A stretch of 60,796 nt of DNA, from positions 1 through 60,796 of the forward strand of contig JAPLFJ010000002.1 of NCBI GenBank assembly GCA_026390735.1. The letters are read 5' to 3'. How positions within the stretch are numbered: position 1 is the stretch's first letter; every line of letters starts with the position of its first letter. A program made the translations under genes and the position numbers. The stretch is from Ignavibacteriota bacterium (GTDB taxonomy: Bacteria; Bacteroidota; Ignavibacteria; Tepidaquicellales; Tepidaquicellaceae). The notes under the pieces are model-generated. The model was given only the letters and a program-made list of their open reading frames with translations. It had not been told where the DNA came from and made no database searches. Below, one piece after another: positions 17,837 to 28,380 of this stretch.

Positions 17837-18206
17837 TATAAAGGATTCATTACTCCTTTCTGTTTCAAAATATCCTGTACTTAACCAGTGCTGAAAGAGA
17901 TTTAACTTCAGTAAACAGGCTTCACGTCTGCACGCGCTACTTTCATATCTTAAAATATAATTTCACGGATTATAGCCTAAGCCAAATAACAGGGCTCTGC
18001 TTAGCAGATATGTTGCAACTTAAAACAGGATATTTCAAAATTACGTATACACATTAATATTTAATAGAAAAATTTTAGCATTTAATTAATACTACAAATT
18101 TATTACTTTTGAGTAAACATTTTTATCGTTAATTCTTTAGGTAAACAACCTTATTCTAAAGTTTTCAGGGAAGAGTTAATGAATTTCAATTAATTTTTAA
18201 ATAACA
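17837..18206. other. Intergenic region, nothing recognised
   Basis: These 370 bases have no gene-like frame and no clear repeat or RNA structure that I can see by eye. The last ~150 bases are very AT-rich and presumably hold the promoter of engB. Confidence 0.6.
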
Positions 18207-18818
18207 ATGAAGATTAATTCTGCTGAGTTTATTACAAGTATTTATGATTTAAGAACATTGCCAAAATCTGTTTTACCGGAATTTGTATTTGTCGGTAGGT
18301 CAAATGTTGGTAAATCTTCTATGGTAAATAAGGTTTGCAATAGAAAGAGTTTAGCCAAAATAGGCTCCGTCCCGGGAAAAACACGTCAGTTAAATTATTT
18401 CCTTATTAATGAGGAATTTTATCTTGTAGACCTGCCTGGTTATGGTTATGCAAAAGTTCCTGAACAAATTCGTGCAGGCTGGAGAAAATTGGTTGAAGAA
18501 TATGTTAGCGACAGACAGAACGTCAGCATGGTCTTTGTTCTTATTGATGCACGACACGAACCCACTTACCTTGATGAGTTGATGGTAACCTGGCTGGAAT
18601 ACTATGAAATTCCATACGTCATCGTACTCACAAAATCTGATAAGATTTCAAAGAATAAAATGGAGAAACAAATATACAGATGTTCAAAGATAGTCAATAA
18701 TGACGACCTTTGTATCGATTATATACCGTTTTCCATCATTACAGGTGAAGGCAGAAATGAAATTCTTGCCCTGGTTTCCAAATGCTTGAAGAACCCCAGA
18801 ATAAGAGAAGTGGAATAA
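18207..18818 (+). CDS. engB: Ribosome-biogenesis GTPase EngB/YsxC
   Basis: This 203-residue TRAFAC GTPase is needed for late 50S assembly. The P-loop GRSNVGKSS is at residues 30-38, the G3 motif is DLPGYGYAKV, and the G4 motif is TKSDK. Length and motif order match YihA/YsxC. It stands just downstream of the ribosomal cluster but is separated from it by a terminator and a long gap. Confidence 0.96.
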   Translation: MKINSAEFITSIYDLRTLPKSVLPEFVFVGRSNVGKSSMVNKVCNRKSLAKIGSVPGKTRQLNYFLINEEFYLVDLPGYGYAKVPEQIRAGWRKLVEEYVSDRQNVSMVFVLIDARHEPTYLDELMVTWLEYYEIPYVIVLTKSDKISKNKMEKQIYRCSKIVNNDDLCIDYIPFSIITGEGRNEILALVSKCLKNPRIREVE

Positions 18819-18858
18819 TCTTCTCTGCACGGGATTCTGATTAATTAAACCAATTTTA

Positions 18859-19791
18859 TTGCCGGAAAAAATTAAAATACTGGTTGCCGATAAGATAGAC
18901 CTTACTCATCTCAAAATACTTAATAATAAATGTTTTGATATAACCCTTAAAATGGGTATGTCAGACACAGACCTTTTAAATTATACTTACGTTAATAAAT
19001 TCAATGTCCTCCTTATCAAGTCCAGGAGAAGAATAGATAAAACATTCCTTTCACGCTGTGGATTTGAAACCATTGGTACTGCATCCAAAGGAACTGATCA
19101 TATTGATACAGATTACGCAAAGAAGAGGAACATTCTTATCCTGAATTCAGAAACAGGTAACACACTTTCTGCTGCCGAGCATACGTTTGCTCTAATCCTT
19201 GGTGCAATTAAAAAAACCCATTATTCTGACGAACTTGTCAGGCAGGGAAAATTTACTTTTTGGGATTATAAGAGGCAGACGTTGAACGGAAAAAAAATCG
19301 GGGTTATAGGTACAGGGAAGGTTGGTCTTAAAGTAGCCCATTTTGCTGAATCTTTCGGCATGAAAATTCTGGCAAATGATATTGATCCGAACGTAAGAAA
19401 CTTCAATAAGCATTTGAAATATTACGATATAAACTATCTCCTTAGAAATTCGGATATTATTACTGTACATATTCCAATGAATGAAAGTAACAAAATGTTC
19501 ATAAACAAAGAAAGTATTGACATTATGAAAAATTATGTTATATTCGTAAATACGTCAAGGGGTGGTGTCGTGGATGAGCGGAAACTGATAAAAAAGCTGA
19601 AAAAGGAAAATAAATTTTTCGCGGCTCTGGATGTATTTAATAATGAGCCGGAAATTGATAAAGAGTTTATGAAACTGAAAAACGTAATATTGACAAATCA
19701 TGTGGCTGGTAAGACCCTGGAGGGCGAGCAAGGTATTGGAAACGAATTGTTTATGCAAGTCAAAAATGTATACAGAAAATATCAGCAGTAA
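18859..19791 (+). CDS. D-2-hydroxyacid dehydrogenase, SerA/PdxB-like (TTG start)
   Basis: This is an NAD-dependent dehydrogenase of 310 residues. The nucleotide-binding motif GVIGTGKVG and the catalytic set of the family are visible: Arg in NTSRGGVVDE, Glu in FNNEPEID, and His in LTNHVAG. The substrate-domain segment GTASKGTDHIDTDYAKK resembles PdxB (erythronate-4-phosphate dehydrogenase), while NTLSAAEHTFALIL resembles SerA. There is no ACT regulatory domain. It could be 3-phosphoglycerate dehydrogenase, PdxB or a related reductase. pdxJ in the same window makes a role in vitamin B6 synthesis possible, but I cannot decide. The start is TTG at 18859. Confidence 0.85.
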   Translation: MPEKIKILVADKIDLTHLKILNNKCFDITLKMGMSDTDLLNYTYVNKFNVLLIKSRRRIDKTFLSRCGFETIGTASKGTDHIDTDYAKKRNILILNSETGNTLSAAEHTFALILGAIKKTHYSDELVRQGKFTFWDYKRQTLNGKKIGVIGTGKVGLKVAHFAESFGMKILANDIDPNVRNFNKHLKYYDINYLLRNSDIITVHIPMNESNKMFINKESIDIMKNYVIFVNTSRGGVVDERKLIKKLKKENKFFAALDVFNNEPEIDKEFMKLKNVILTNHVAGKTLEGEQGIGNELFMQVKNVYRKYQQ

Positions 19792-19855
19792 CGAAATGCT
19801 GGTTTTTCACTTGACATATGACAAAATTGTTAAATTTCAATTACGAAATTATATA

Positions 19856-19884
19856 TTGACAAGATTTTATAATAGTATTATATT
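19856..19884 (+). promoter_or_regulatory. Strong promoter candidate TTGACA-17-TATATT
   Basis: TTGACA (19856-19861) and TATATT (19879-19884) are 17 bases apart, 49 bases upstream of the secreted-protein ATG. It is the best -35/-10 match I noticed in the window. A second TTGACA occurs at 19811. Confidence 0.55.
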
Positions 19885-19932
19885 GATTATATAAATTTTT
19901 TAAAATTCCTAAAATTAAAAGGAGATAAAAAA

Positions 19933-21792
19933 ATGCTAAAAAGACTACTTTTAGTTGCATTGGTTGCTTTAATCGGTTTTAGCACCGTAAGCGCACAATT
20001 CAACAAAGCAGAATTAAATTTCTTGAACACACCGTTTAAGGTACAGGTAAATGGTGACGCAGTATCTGGAGTCAGAGTTGACGGAAAACCAAGCACATAC
20101 GGTTTACCTTCAGTTGCAGATTTCATGAGAAAGTTCAAAGCTTCACAAGATAAATCAACTTCAGCAGTAACAGTAACTTTAGTTGATGTCGGTGCAAGGT
20201 CAATTTATGATTTATGCTCAAATGGTGTTCCTGAAAACATTTGGCAGGATCCTAATATACCTGCAAACATTCATGCAGTATTTGTAACTTCACCTGCAGG
20301 AGATCCAAGTTTTGCAGTCAGACTTGCAAAATACTACTTATCAACAGACTTCGGTGCAACATGGTCATTCATAGCCGACGTTCCTACAGTAAGAGCAGGT
20401 TTCCCTGCGATTACAGGTTTCTCTGATGGTTCAGCATTAATATTCAACCACAGTGCAGACGGTGGTGGAACAGTAAGAGGTCAGGCATTCAAAGACGCAG
20501 CAGCAGGTCTTGGTTCATTCACAAGATTAGATGCTCCGGGTAATGTTGGTCCATACATTTGGGTAAGAGGAGTAGCAACAACAAACTTATCACTTGCAAA
20601 CAAATTCGTCATGATCGGTTCAATGAACGGTTCCGATACTACACGTTACAACACTTGCACAGGCGTTGATGCAACACCTGGAACATGGCTCGGCTGGACA
20701 TCTTTACCTTCAGGTGATCAGGCAGAAACATATTCATTGGCAAGAGCAACAAACGGTAACATTGGTCTTTTATACAAAAACAGTGATGCCGCATTCGGTA
20801 CAGAATACGGTTGTGTCTATTTCAGAGAATCAACAAACGGTGGTACATCATTCGGTGCAGAAACAAAGATTTTCCAGGCAAACTTCACAGCTACAGGTGA
20901 TAGTTTAGGTGCCTTAAGAGGTCTTTCATTAGTATATGCAGGAAATTCACCAAAGGCAGCATTTGAAACAATTACATTGAGCAAATCTACAGTTGGTAGT
21001 TATTATCCTGGATTAAACGCAAAAATCAGATTCTGGTCAACATCGTTACCGGGAACTGATCCAAACAGAAGTATAGTTCTCGCAGATACCAACTCAGTCG
21101 GATACCATCCGTACATTGGCGTTGGTGACGTTATGGGCGCACTTTGCCGTCCAAGTATTGGTGTCTCTGCAGACGGTAATGCATTATTCTGTGCATTCCA
21201 GGTACCATCAGCAATATTCGGTGGTTCTTCAGATACAACAGCATTCATGAACTTATACTTAACAGGTTCAATCAATGGTGGTTCAACTTGGTTAGCACCT
21301 GCAAAACTCAATCCTTCAACTCCTGTAAAGGACTGGAGATGGGTCAGCGTTTCAAAATCTAACTCTAAAGTCGGAACAGACTACTATTGCTACATGACAT
21401 GTAACAAAGACAGTATCCCTGGCTCATACGTTAACGGTGTCGGTAATGGTGAATCACTTTCACAATACTGGTTCATGAAAGCAAAAGTATCTTTCGTATC
21501 AGTTAACACAATCTCAACAGAAGTACCTGCAACATATTCATTATCGCAGAACTATCCAAATCCGTTCAACCCAACAACAAACATTAAGTTTGCAGTAAGT
21601 AAAGCAGGATTTGTAAACCTGAAAGTCTATGATTTAGCAGGTAGAGAAATTTCTTCATTAGTGAATGAAAATTTATCAGCAGGAACTTATAGTTATACAT
21701 TCGATGCATCTAAATTATCAAGTGGTATCTATTTCTATACATTGAAAGCAAACGATTTCTCGGAAACAAAGAAAATGATGTTAATTAAATAA
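19933..21792 (+). CDS. Secreted BNR/Asp-box-like protein with T9SS sorting domain
   Basis: This 619-residue protein has a signal peptide (MLKRLLLVALVALIGFSTVS) and Asp-box-like turns (STDFGATWS, STNGGTSFG, SINGGSTW) typical of sialidase-like beta-propellers. At the C-terminus is a type-A T9SS sorting domain: YPNPFNPTTNIKF, then VYDLAGREI, ASKLSSGIYFYTL and a final KMMLIK. I infer export to the surface or medium. The substrate is unknown, and without clear catalytic residues I do not call it a sialidase. An AGGAGA Shine-Dalgarno and a near-consensus promoter suggest high expression. Confidence 0.85.
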   Translation: MLKRLLLVALVALIGFSTVSAQFNKAELNFLNTPFKVQVNGDAVSGVRVDGKPSTYGLPSVADFMRKFKASQDKSTSAVTVTLVDVGARSIYDLCSNGVPENIWQDPNIPANIHAVFVTSPAGDPSFAVRLAKYYLSTDFGATWSFIADVPTVRAGFPAITGFSDGSALIFNHSADGGGTVRGQAFKDAAAGLGSFTRLDAPGNVGPYIWVRGVATTNLSLANKFVMIGSMNGSDTTRYNTCTGVDATPGTWLGWTSLPSGDQAETYSLARATNGNIGLLYKNSDAAFGTEYGCVYFRESTNGGTSFGAETKIFQANFTATGDSLGALRGLSLVYAGNSPKAAFETITLSKSTVGSYYPGLNAKIRFWSTSLPGTDPNRSIVLADTNSVGYHPYIGVGDVMGALCRPSIGVSADGNALFCAFQVPSAIFGGSSDTTAFMNLYLTGSINGGSTWLAPAKLNPSTPVKDWRWVSVSKSNSKVGTDYYCYMTCNKDSIPGSYVNGVGNGESLSQYWFMKAKVSFVSVNTISTEVPATYSLSQNYPNPFNPTTNIKFAVSKAGFVNLKVYDLAGREISSLVNENLSAGTYSYTFDASKLSSGIYFYTLKANDFSETKKMMLIK

Positions 21793-21824
21793 TTAATTGA
21801 GTATTTTTAATTAATAAATTTACA

Positions 21825-21870
21825 GCAACCCTCAAAAGCAGTAGAAATTGCTTAAGAGGGTTGCATTTTT
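21825..21870 (+). terminator. Terminator after the BNR-like protein
   Basis: GCAACCCTC (21825-21833) and GAGGGTTGC (21856-21864) form a 9-bp stem followed by ATTTTT. Confidence 0.85.
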
Positions 21871-21897
21871 AAAAATAAATCTTATTCGGAGGGAAAA

Positions 21898-24849
21898 ATG
21901 AGGGATAATACAATTTTAAGGATTATTTCCCTTTTTCTATTTACATTCTTGCTTATCTTACCCATAAGCGTTTTTGCACAGTCAACTGGCTCAATAGGTG
22001 GTCGTGTTACTGATGTCAAAAACGGTTCTCCTCTCGGTGGAGCAGTCATCAAAATTGAGGGCTCTAACATGGGTGCAATAGCAGATGATAACGGAGAATA
22101 TGTTATCTTAAACGTTGATGTAGGTTCCTATACATTATTAGGTTCGTTCATGGGTTATGAGACGAAAAAAGTAACAGGTGTTAGAGTATCCGTTGATGGC
22201 AGGTCAAAGGCAAACTTTGAACTTGGCACAGGCAGTGAAATTACTACTGATGTAGTAGTTATCGAAGCCGAAAGAAAAGGTATTGATGTAGAACAAAGCG
22301 GAAGAATTATAGAAACAGAAAATATAAAGAATTCCGGTACACGTGGAATCACAAACATCGTCTCAAAAACAGCAGGTGTTGTTCAGGACGAAAGAGGTGG
22401 TTCTATTAATATTCGCGGCGGTCGTAGCAACGAAAGTGTTATTATCGTTGACGGTGTCGAAACAACCAACCCGCTTGACGGGTCTTCAAGAGCATTCGTT
22501 CCAAATAACCTCTTGCAGGAAATTACTGTATTAACAGGTGGTTTCGGTGCAGAGTACGGTAACGTACTTTCCGGCGTTATTAACGTTTCAACAAAAAGCG
22601 GTACGTCTAAATACTCTGGTTCTGTTGAAGCCATTACTGATGAATTCGCAGGCAGATGGATAGATACAAAATCACAGGGTTATAATCTGTACAACGTTAA
22701 CCTTGGTGGTCCGCTTATTCCAACAAAGGAACTTGCACAGGTTCTTAATGTTTTCTTAAGTTATGAAAAAACTTTCCAGAGAATTACAATCGGTTCCTGG
22801 GTTCTTGACCGTTTACCGACTATAGTTCCAAACGGTACACTCAAAGATAACGAACAGGGAACACAGTCCTTTAACGGTAGGTTTAATGTTAACCTTTCTG
22901 AATTAAAGGGTGGCAAAATTCCTGTCAATTTAAGGTTCGGTGCAACTTACAATCTGACTAATGGCAGAGTACTTTATGGCTCAAACATCTATAATAGTAT
23001 AGATGGCAACCCATTGAGTTCTACCTATGGTCAGGTATTAAGCAACTCAAACAGAAACCCGGTTACTACTGGTATCGACCAGCAGTACTTTGGCAGAATT
23101 TCTGTTACCCCATCCCCCAAATTCTTCTTTGAATTGCAGGGAAGTTATTTTAAATCATATTCCGAACAGGCAGACCCGATTTTCGGCGATCAGATAACAC
23201 ATTACGGTGATACAATATATAATCCGTTATTAACCGTTTATGGTTTAAGAAATGGCCAGACAATCGGAACTGATCCTAATACTTCTTACTTATACCAGAG
23301 ACTTGGTAACGTTATAGACGTTTATCAGAAACTCGATGTAAGTTATTTCAGCTCTAAGCTTGATGCTACATGGGCTTTACTTTCAAAGAATTATGGCGAC
23401 CACGAAGTTAAATTTGGTGGTGAATACAAATACAATACGTTAAGGCGTTTAACTATCAACCCTGCAGCAACTGCAGACCAGACAGTTCAGAACGTTCTTG
23501 ACAGATACTATGGTACAAACATGGCCAGATTGAAAACATATGGTTATACCATATACGATCAGTTTAATGGCGTTACTACTCTTGTAGCAGACGAAAATAA
23601 CAAGGAAGTAGGAACAGCAGCAAAACATCCTATCACTGGTGGTTTCTACGTCAGAGATAAAGTTAGTTTTGCAGACTTTAACTTTAACGGCGGTGTCAGA
23701 GTCGACTTCTTTGACGTTAACGATAAAGTGTTCAAAAGTCTTGCAACAGATATAGTAGGTCCTGACGGACTTGTAGCAACTGCTGATGACTTCACAGACA
23801 GTAAAATGGATTTCTTTGTTAGTCCAAGACTTGGATTCTCATTCCCTATTACTGACAAAATTATCTTCGTGGCTCAGTACGGTAAGATGGTTCAGTTACC
23901 ACAGTTGAACCTTCTTTATGTCAATCAGGCTACAATGCAGAGATTCTTATCTACAGCATTACAGGATGTAATCGAAAACTCATCTTTGAAACCAACCAAG
24001 TTAACACAGTATGAAATTGGTTTCAAACAGCAGGTTGGTGATTATATCAATCTTGGTGTAACTGCATTCTATAAAGAAGCAGTTGATCAAATCGGTGCAG
24101 GTAGAATAAAAGCAACAACTGACGGTAAAGTACCTGTCGGTTTTGTAACTTATTTAAACAATGACTTCTCAATATCAAGAGGTTTTGATTTTTATTTGTC
24201 AATGAGAAGATGGAATAGAATGTCTGTTGACCTTGCGTACACATTATCGTATGCAACTGGAACAGGTTCAGACCCATTCTCAAAGACATCTTTGGCTAAT
24301 GATGCAACTCAGGAGTTACCACAGTTTGTGTATCCTTTGGATTATGACCAGAGACATACAGGAAGTGTTAACTTTGACTACAGATTTGGCGGAGATGAAG
24401 ACGTTCCAAAAGGATTCATGGGAAAAGTATTAAGAAATGCTGGAATGAACTTTTTGTTTAGTTTCAACAGTGGCAGACCTTATACTGCAAGAACAGTCTC
24501 CAATACAGCAACAGGTACAGCAGGTGATTATGTTCTTTCTGCAAAGAATGAATTATACCGTGACTGGAACTTCAGGTTAGACTTTAGGGTTGATAAAACC
24601 GTTCCTGTCTGGAAGACAAACTGGAATTTCTACGTTTATGTCATCAATTTACTGAATACTGAAATCATAAATAATACTTTTGATGGTACAGGTAAACCAA
24701 ATGATAATGGATTCCTGAATACACCTACAGGTGCTTCCAGGTATGAAAACGATCCGGTGTTCAGAAAATTATGGCCGGAAAGAGTGAATTTCTTGTCTAA
24801 CTATGGTCCACCGAGACAAGTAAGATTTGGTGTTAACATTAGTTTCTAG
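21898..24849 (+). CDS. TonB-dependent receptor with carboxypeptidase-regulatory-like N-domain
   Basis: This 983-residue outer-membrane receptor takes up substrates with energy from TonB. After a signal peptide come a CarboxypepD_reg-like domain (residues ~30-115: GGRVTDVKNGSPLGGAVIKI), a plug domain (INIRGGRSNESVIIVDGVE; FGAEYGNVLSGVINVSTKSG) and a long barrel ending VRFGVNISF with a terminal Phe. No classical TonB box is obvious to me. It starts a three-gene run with the 1143-residue secreted protein and the PorV-like barrel (gaps of about 40-60 bases), so the three probably act together. Substrate is unknown. Confidence 0.92.
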   Translation: MRDNTILRIISLFLFTFLLILPISVFAQSTGSIGGRVTDVKNGSPLGGAVIKIEGSNMGAIADDNGEYVILNVDVGSYTLLGSFMGYETKKVTGVRVSVDGRSKANFELGTGSEITTDVVVIEAERKGIDVEQSGRIIETENIKNSGTRGITNIVSKTAGVVQDERGGSINIRGGRSNESVIIVDGVETTNPLDGSSRAFVPNNLLQEITVLTGGFGAEYGNVLSGVINVSTKSGTSKYSGSVEAITDEFAGRWIDTKSQGYNLYNVNLGGPLIPTKELAQVLNVFLSYEKTFQRITIGSWVLDRLPTIVPNGTLKDNEQGTQSFNGRFNVNLSELKGGKIPVNLRFGATYNLTNGRVLYGSNIYNSIDGNPLSSTYGQVLSNSNRNPVTTGIDQQYFGRISVTPSPKFFFELQGSYFKSYSEQADPIFGDQITHYGDTIYNPLLTVYGLRNGQTIGTDPNTSYLYQRLGNVIDVYQKLDVSYFSSKLDATWALLSKNYGDHEVKFGGEYKYNTLRRLTINPAATADQTVQNVLDRYYGTNMARLKTYGYTIYDQFNGVTTLVADENNKEVGTAAKHPITGGFYVRDKVSFADFNFNGGVRVDFFDVNDKVFKSLATDIVGPDGLVATADDFTDSKMDFFVSPRLGFSFPITDKIIFVAQYGKMVQLPQLNLLYVNQATMQRFLSTALQDVIENSSLKPTKLTQYEIGFKQQVGDYINLGVTAFYKEAVDQIGAGRIKATTDGKVPVGFVTYLNNDFSISRGFDFYLSMRRWNRMSVDLAYTLSYATGTGSDPFSKTSLANDATQELPQFVYPLDYDQRHTGSVNFDYRFGGDEDVPKGFMGKVLRNAGMNFLFSFNSGRPYTARTVSNTATGTAGDYVLSAKNELYRDWNFRLDFRVDKTVPVWKTNWNFYVYVINLLNTEIINNTFDGTGKPNDNGFLNTPTGASRYENDPVFRKLWPERVNFLSNYGPPRQVRFGVNISF

Positions 24850-24890
24850 AATCAACTTGAAAATTTTTTTAAACAAAATTTGAGTTTATT

Positions 24891-27800
24891 ATGAAATTTT
24901 ATAAATATAAGATAATAATACTCCTGTTTATTTTGGCAGTAAGTTCTATCAGTATGGCAAAGCCGAGAGTTACAATTGGCAGTAATCCATACCGCATGAG
25001 TCCCGATGTTGTTGTATTGCAAAGAATCGTTTTGAATGCTAACAACATTGCGTCCTACTTCCAGAATACGGGTATTTTTGATCAGAATACTACCTCGGGT
25101 AATACTGCGGGTCTCGAATGGCCCAAAGGCTCAGGAAGAACTGCAAGTTTTACAGCAGGTCTTTCATTAGGTTGTGGTATTAATGGTCAGTATGCACAGG
25201 TTATGGCATCTTACAAAGGTGAGTATGCTCCTGGGCATTATAAATCAGATGGCACCTGGGAAACCACAGGTGACTTTAAAATGTACAGTGTTAGACTCGG
25301 AGATGGTCCGTTAAGCAATCCTGATTATGCCAACTGGTATAAAATGGTCCCTTACGGTGCTCCTTATAAAGATATGAACAATAATCATCAGTATGATGAT
25401 GGTATCGACATTCCGGGAATGTCTAATTCAGGGATGACAATATTTGAATGTATGGGTGATGGTGACGTTTCTCAGAGAAGTCCTGGTGAAGGTTTTGGTG
25501 GTGGTATAAACACTCCTTTACTCGGCGCAGAAATTCACCTCACTTCCTGGGCATATACAACACCTGGTCTTGAAGATTTACAGTTCATTAATTATGTAAT
25601 TCTCAATAAAGGCTTATATCCATGGGATTCAACGTTCATGGGCATAGTTGTTGACCCTGATTTAGGTGATGCAACAGATGACTATATCGGCTGCGATGTA
25701 AACCTGAACCTCGGTTATTGCTATAACGGTGATGACAATGACGGTAACGGTGCACCTCCAACATACGGTGCGGCTCCTCCGGCATTTGGTATGGATTATT
25801 TTAAGAGTCCGATTTATAAAGACCCTTCATCACCAAATTTTGGTGATACATTGGGTATGACTTCTTTCGTATACTTTACAAATACAGGAAGTTCACCTCC
25901 GCCTTGCGAATCTGACCCTAACGGCGAACCGATTCCGGCTTACACAATGTTACAGGGGATGAAAAAGGACAGGTCTCCTTTCCTAGACCCAACACAGAAT
26001 CCACCTGCAGTAACAAAGTTCTGTTACCCTGGTGATCCTGAAACAGGTACAGGCTGGACAGAATCAAAAGGTTCGGTCACAAACTGCGGTGGAATAACTG
26101 GTACAACATTAACAACTAACCCGTCAGGCGACAGAAGATTTATCTTCAATTCTGGCGCACTTGATTTCAGAATGATGCCTGGTGATACACAGAATATCGT
26201 AGTAGCTCAGTTTGTAGCAAGAGGTTCTTCAAACAAGAATTCTGTTACAAAATTAAAATCATTGAGCAAAACAGCAAAAATAATCTATGATAATAATTTC
26301 AACGTAACACCTCCACCTCCACCTCCACAGGTGAATGTTTCTTACACACCTCTGGTAAACGGATTATGTAATGTTACATTGTCCTGGGGTGATATCTCTG
26401 AATCTTACAATTATTGGGATACAATATTCTATTCAGCAAACGATTCCAATATTTATAAGTTCGAAGGTTACGAAATTTATGAAATAAATAAGTTTGCAAA
26501 TCAGTTACCCGACTTTACAAAACCTTACACAGTAGATCCGAGTGTATTAAGACTCGTAAATGCATTTGACGTAAGGAATAATATTGGTCTGGTTATTGAT
26601 ACATTCTCAACAGGAACAATCGTGAGCAATAATGAAGTGTATGCTCCGTTCCCGATTGTACCTCCGTTTAATATGGTCACTCCTACAGGATTCCCGAATA
26701 AGGGTCTTCAGAGGAGTATTACTCTCACTTCAACTCAATTCTCTTCTAACTATGCAGGACAGTCAAGTTTTGTCTATGGTCAGGAATATCAGTTTGCAGT
26801 TGTAGCATACGGAGTAAGTTCTTCGTCTCATTTAAAAAGAGGATTTAAAGTAATCAGAAACTCTATTGGGACACAGATATTTAAAGTAAGACCAACTGCT
26901 CCTCCTGCTGGTACAGTATTCGCATTGAAAAATGGTGATACATTAAATACCAACATGAAAGACCTTGGACTTACACCTGTAATCAGAAACTCAAATTTAT
27001 TGCTCGATGCAACTTACAGAGTACAGTTCAGTACTGACAGTACTTATAATCTGATGAGAAAATTGGCAGGAGCAACAAAATATGATACAGTAAAAACAAA
27101 CCTTCTGGCTACAAATTTCAAGTCAACAACTGATGAAGCTTCAAGAACAATCGATGGTGTTTTATTGAATGTTCAGAAAATCAGATTCAGCGGCTCTGCT
27201 CCTAACTATGTAGGAAATGTTGGTATCTTAAAAGATAATTCATCGACATTAACTCCCGATAGTATTCAGAACAGAGTTAAAGGCTGGGAATGGTCCAATC
27301 CTGTGAATCCTTTCTTAACAGGAAGTAAGTTCCAGAGAGATGCTTCGAGATACTGGCAGTCACGTTCTCAGTCGGTATCCTATCCTATGGCAGGTACATT
27401 TACTAACTTAAGATCAGCTTTAACACCTGATCAGTTAAGAAAAGTAACTATTCAATGGACTGCGCCTGGACAAGGACAGTTTGCATATTACTATCAGGAT
27501 ACATCTTTGATTTCTGATAATTATTTTGTTTACAAAGGAATGCAGCCTGTTCCGTTCAAGGTATTTGTTGATACTTTGATAGTAGAAGACCCGACAATCC
27601 CGTCTTTCAGAGTTGAAAGACGTCAGGTTAACTGTGCTTTTGTTGAATCTGCGGACTCAATTAATGGTCCAAGGACATTCACAAATGGCTGGAATCCATC
27701 TACAGACACTTTAGGTGGAAAATTGTTGCTCTATACTTTCGCAACAAGTTACGATACAACTATCACTACACCATATAAGGTAAGAAACTTATTCTTACAG

Positions 27801-28322
27801 CAATCACAATTTGATATTATGTTTGTCTGGTCTCCAAGGCTCGTCAGTATTGGCGGCAAAGGAAACCCTGGTGAAGAATTCTATCTGTATCCGTACACAG
27901 CAACCAGAAAGTTCTACAACGGTACAGCACCATTAATCTATGAATTTACTACTAAGAAACCTGCGTTTGGTGATATGACTTCAGCCAAGAATGAGATGGA
28001 CAAGATTAGAGCTGTCCCAAATCCATACTATGGATTCTCTACACTTGACAGGAGTAGTTCCGATAAATTTGTGACATTTACACATTTACCTTTAAATTGT
28101 GCTATCAAGATTTACACCCTTAACGGTGATTTGATAAAAACAATTACGAAGACAGGAACAGGAGACCCTACATTTAATTCAACGATTGAATGGAATCTCC
28201 AGAATGAAGAGAAAGTACCTGTAGCATCTGGTATTTACGTAGCATTGATCGATGCTCCGAACATTGGAACAAAGATCTTAAAACTTGCTATATTTACGTC
28301 ACAAGAAAGAATTAATTTCTAA
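24891..28322 (+). CDS. Large secreted protein with C-terminal FlgD/T9SS-like domain
   Basis: I do not recognise a functional family. The 1143 residues begin with a signal peptide (KIIILLFILAVSSISMA). A long region with metal-loop-like Asp/Asn stretches follows (DMNNNHQYDDGIDIPG; NGDDNDGNGAPP). A Pro run (TPPPPPPQ, near residue 475) leads into fibronectin-like segments, and the C-terminus has AVPNPYYGFS, then IKIYTLNGDLIKTI and VASGIYVALID. That last part is the PNP...G-IY pattern of FlgD-Ig/T9SS-type sorting domains. It lies between the TonB receptor and the PorV-like gene, which suggests a surface lipoprotein-like or receptor-partner role by analogy with SusD. That is inference only. Confidence 0.8.
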   Translation: MKFYKYKIIILLFILAVSSISMAKPRVTIGSNPYRMSPDVVVLQRIVLNANNIASYFQNTGIFDQNTTSGNTAGLEWPKGSGRTASFTAGLSLGCGINGQYAQVMASYKGEYAPGHYKSDGTWETTGDFKMYSVRLGDGPLSNPDYANWYKMVPYGAPYKDMNNNHQYDDGIDIPGMSNSGMTIFECMGDGDVSQRSPGEGFGGGINTPLLGAEIHLTSWAYTTPGLEDLQFINYVILNKGLYPWDSTFMGIVVDPDLGDATDDYIGCDVNLNLGYCYNGDDNDGNGAPPTYGAAPPAFGMDYFKSPIYKDPSSPNFGDTLGMTSFVYFTNTGSSPPPCESDPNGEPIPAYTMLQGMKKDRSPFLDPTQNPPAVTKFCYPGDPETGTGWTESKGSVTNCGGITGTTLTTNPSGDRRFIFNSGALDFRMMPGDTQNIVVAQFVARGSSNKNSVTKLKSLSKTAKIIYDNNFNVTPPPPPPQVNVSYTPLVNGLCNVTLSWGDISESYNYWDTIFYSANDSNIYKFEGYEIYEINKFANQLPDFTKPYTVDPSVLRLVNAFDVRNNIGLVIDTFSTGTIVSNNEVYAPFPIVPPFNMVTPTGFPNKGLQRSITLTSTQFSSNYAGQSSFVYGQEYQFAVVAYGVSSSSHLKRGFKVIRNSIGTQIFKVRPTAPPAGTVFALKNGDTLNTNMKDLGLTPVIRNSNLLLDATYRVQFSTDSTYNLMRKLAGATKYDTVKTNLLATNFKSTTDEASRTIDGVLLNVQKIRFSGSAPNYVGNVGILKDNSSTLTPDSIQNRVKGWEWSNPVNPFLTGSKFQRDASRYWQSRSQSVSYPMAGTFTNLRSALTPDQLRKVTIQWTAPGQGQFAYYYQDTSLISDNYFVYKGMQPVPFKVFVDTLIVEDPTIPSFRVERRQVNCAFVESADSINGPRTFTNGWNPSTDTLGGKLLLYTFATSYDTTITTPYKVRNLFLQQSQFDIMFVWSPRLVSIGGKGNPGEEFYLYPYTATRKFYNGTAPLIYEFTTKKPAFGDMTSAKNEMDKIRAVPNPYYGFSTLDRSSSDKFVTFTHLPLNCAIKIYTLNGDLIKTITKTGTGDPTFNSTIEWNLQNEEKVPVASGIYVALIDAPNIGTKILKLAIFTSQERINF

Positions 28323-28380
28323 ATTAAAATTGAAATCCAATGAAAAAGGATTTAATTAAAAATTTAAGGAGATTTTCAAA

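Noticed and set aside
19933-21792. Calling the BNR-like protein a sialidase
   Set aside because: Asp-box-like turns are present, but the Arg triad and catalytic residues of sialidases could not be identified.
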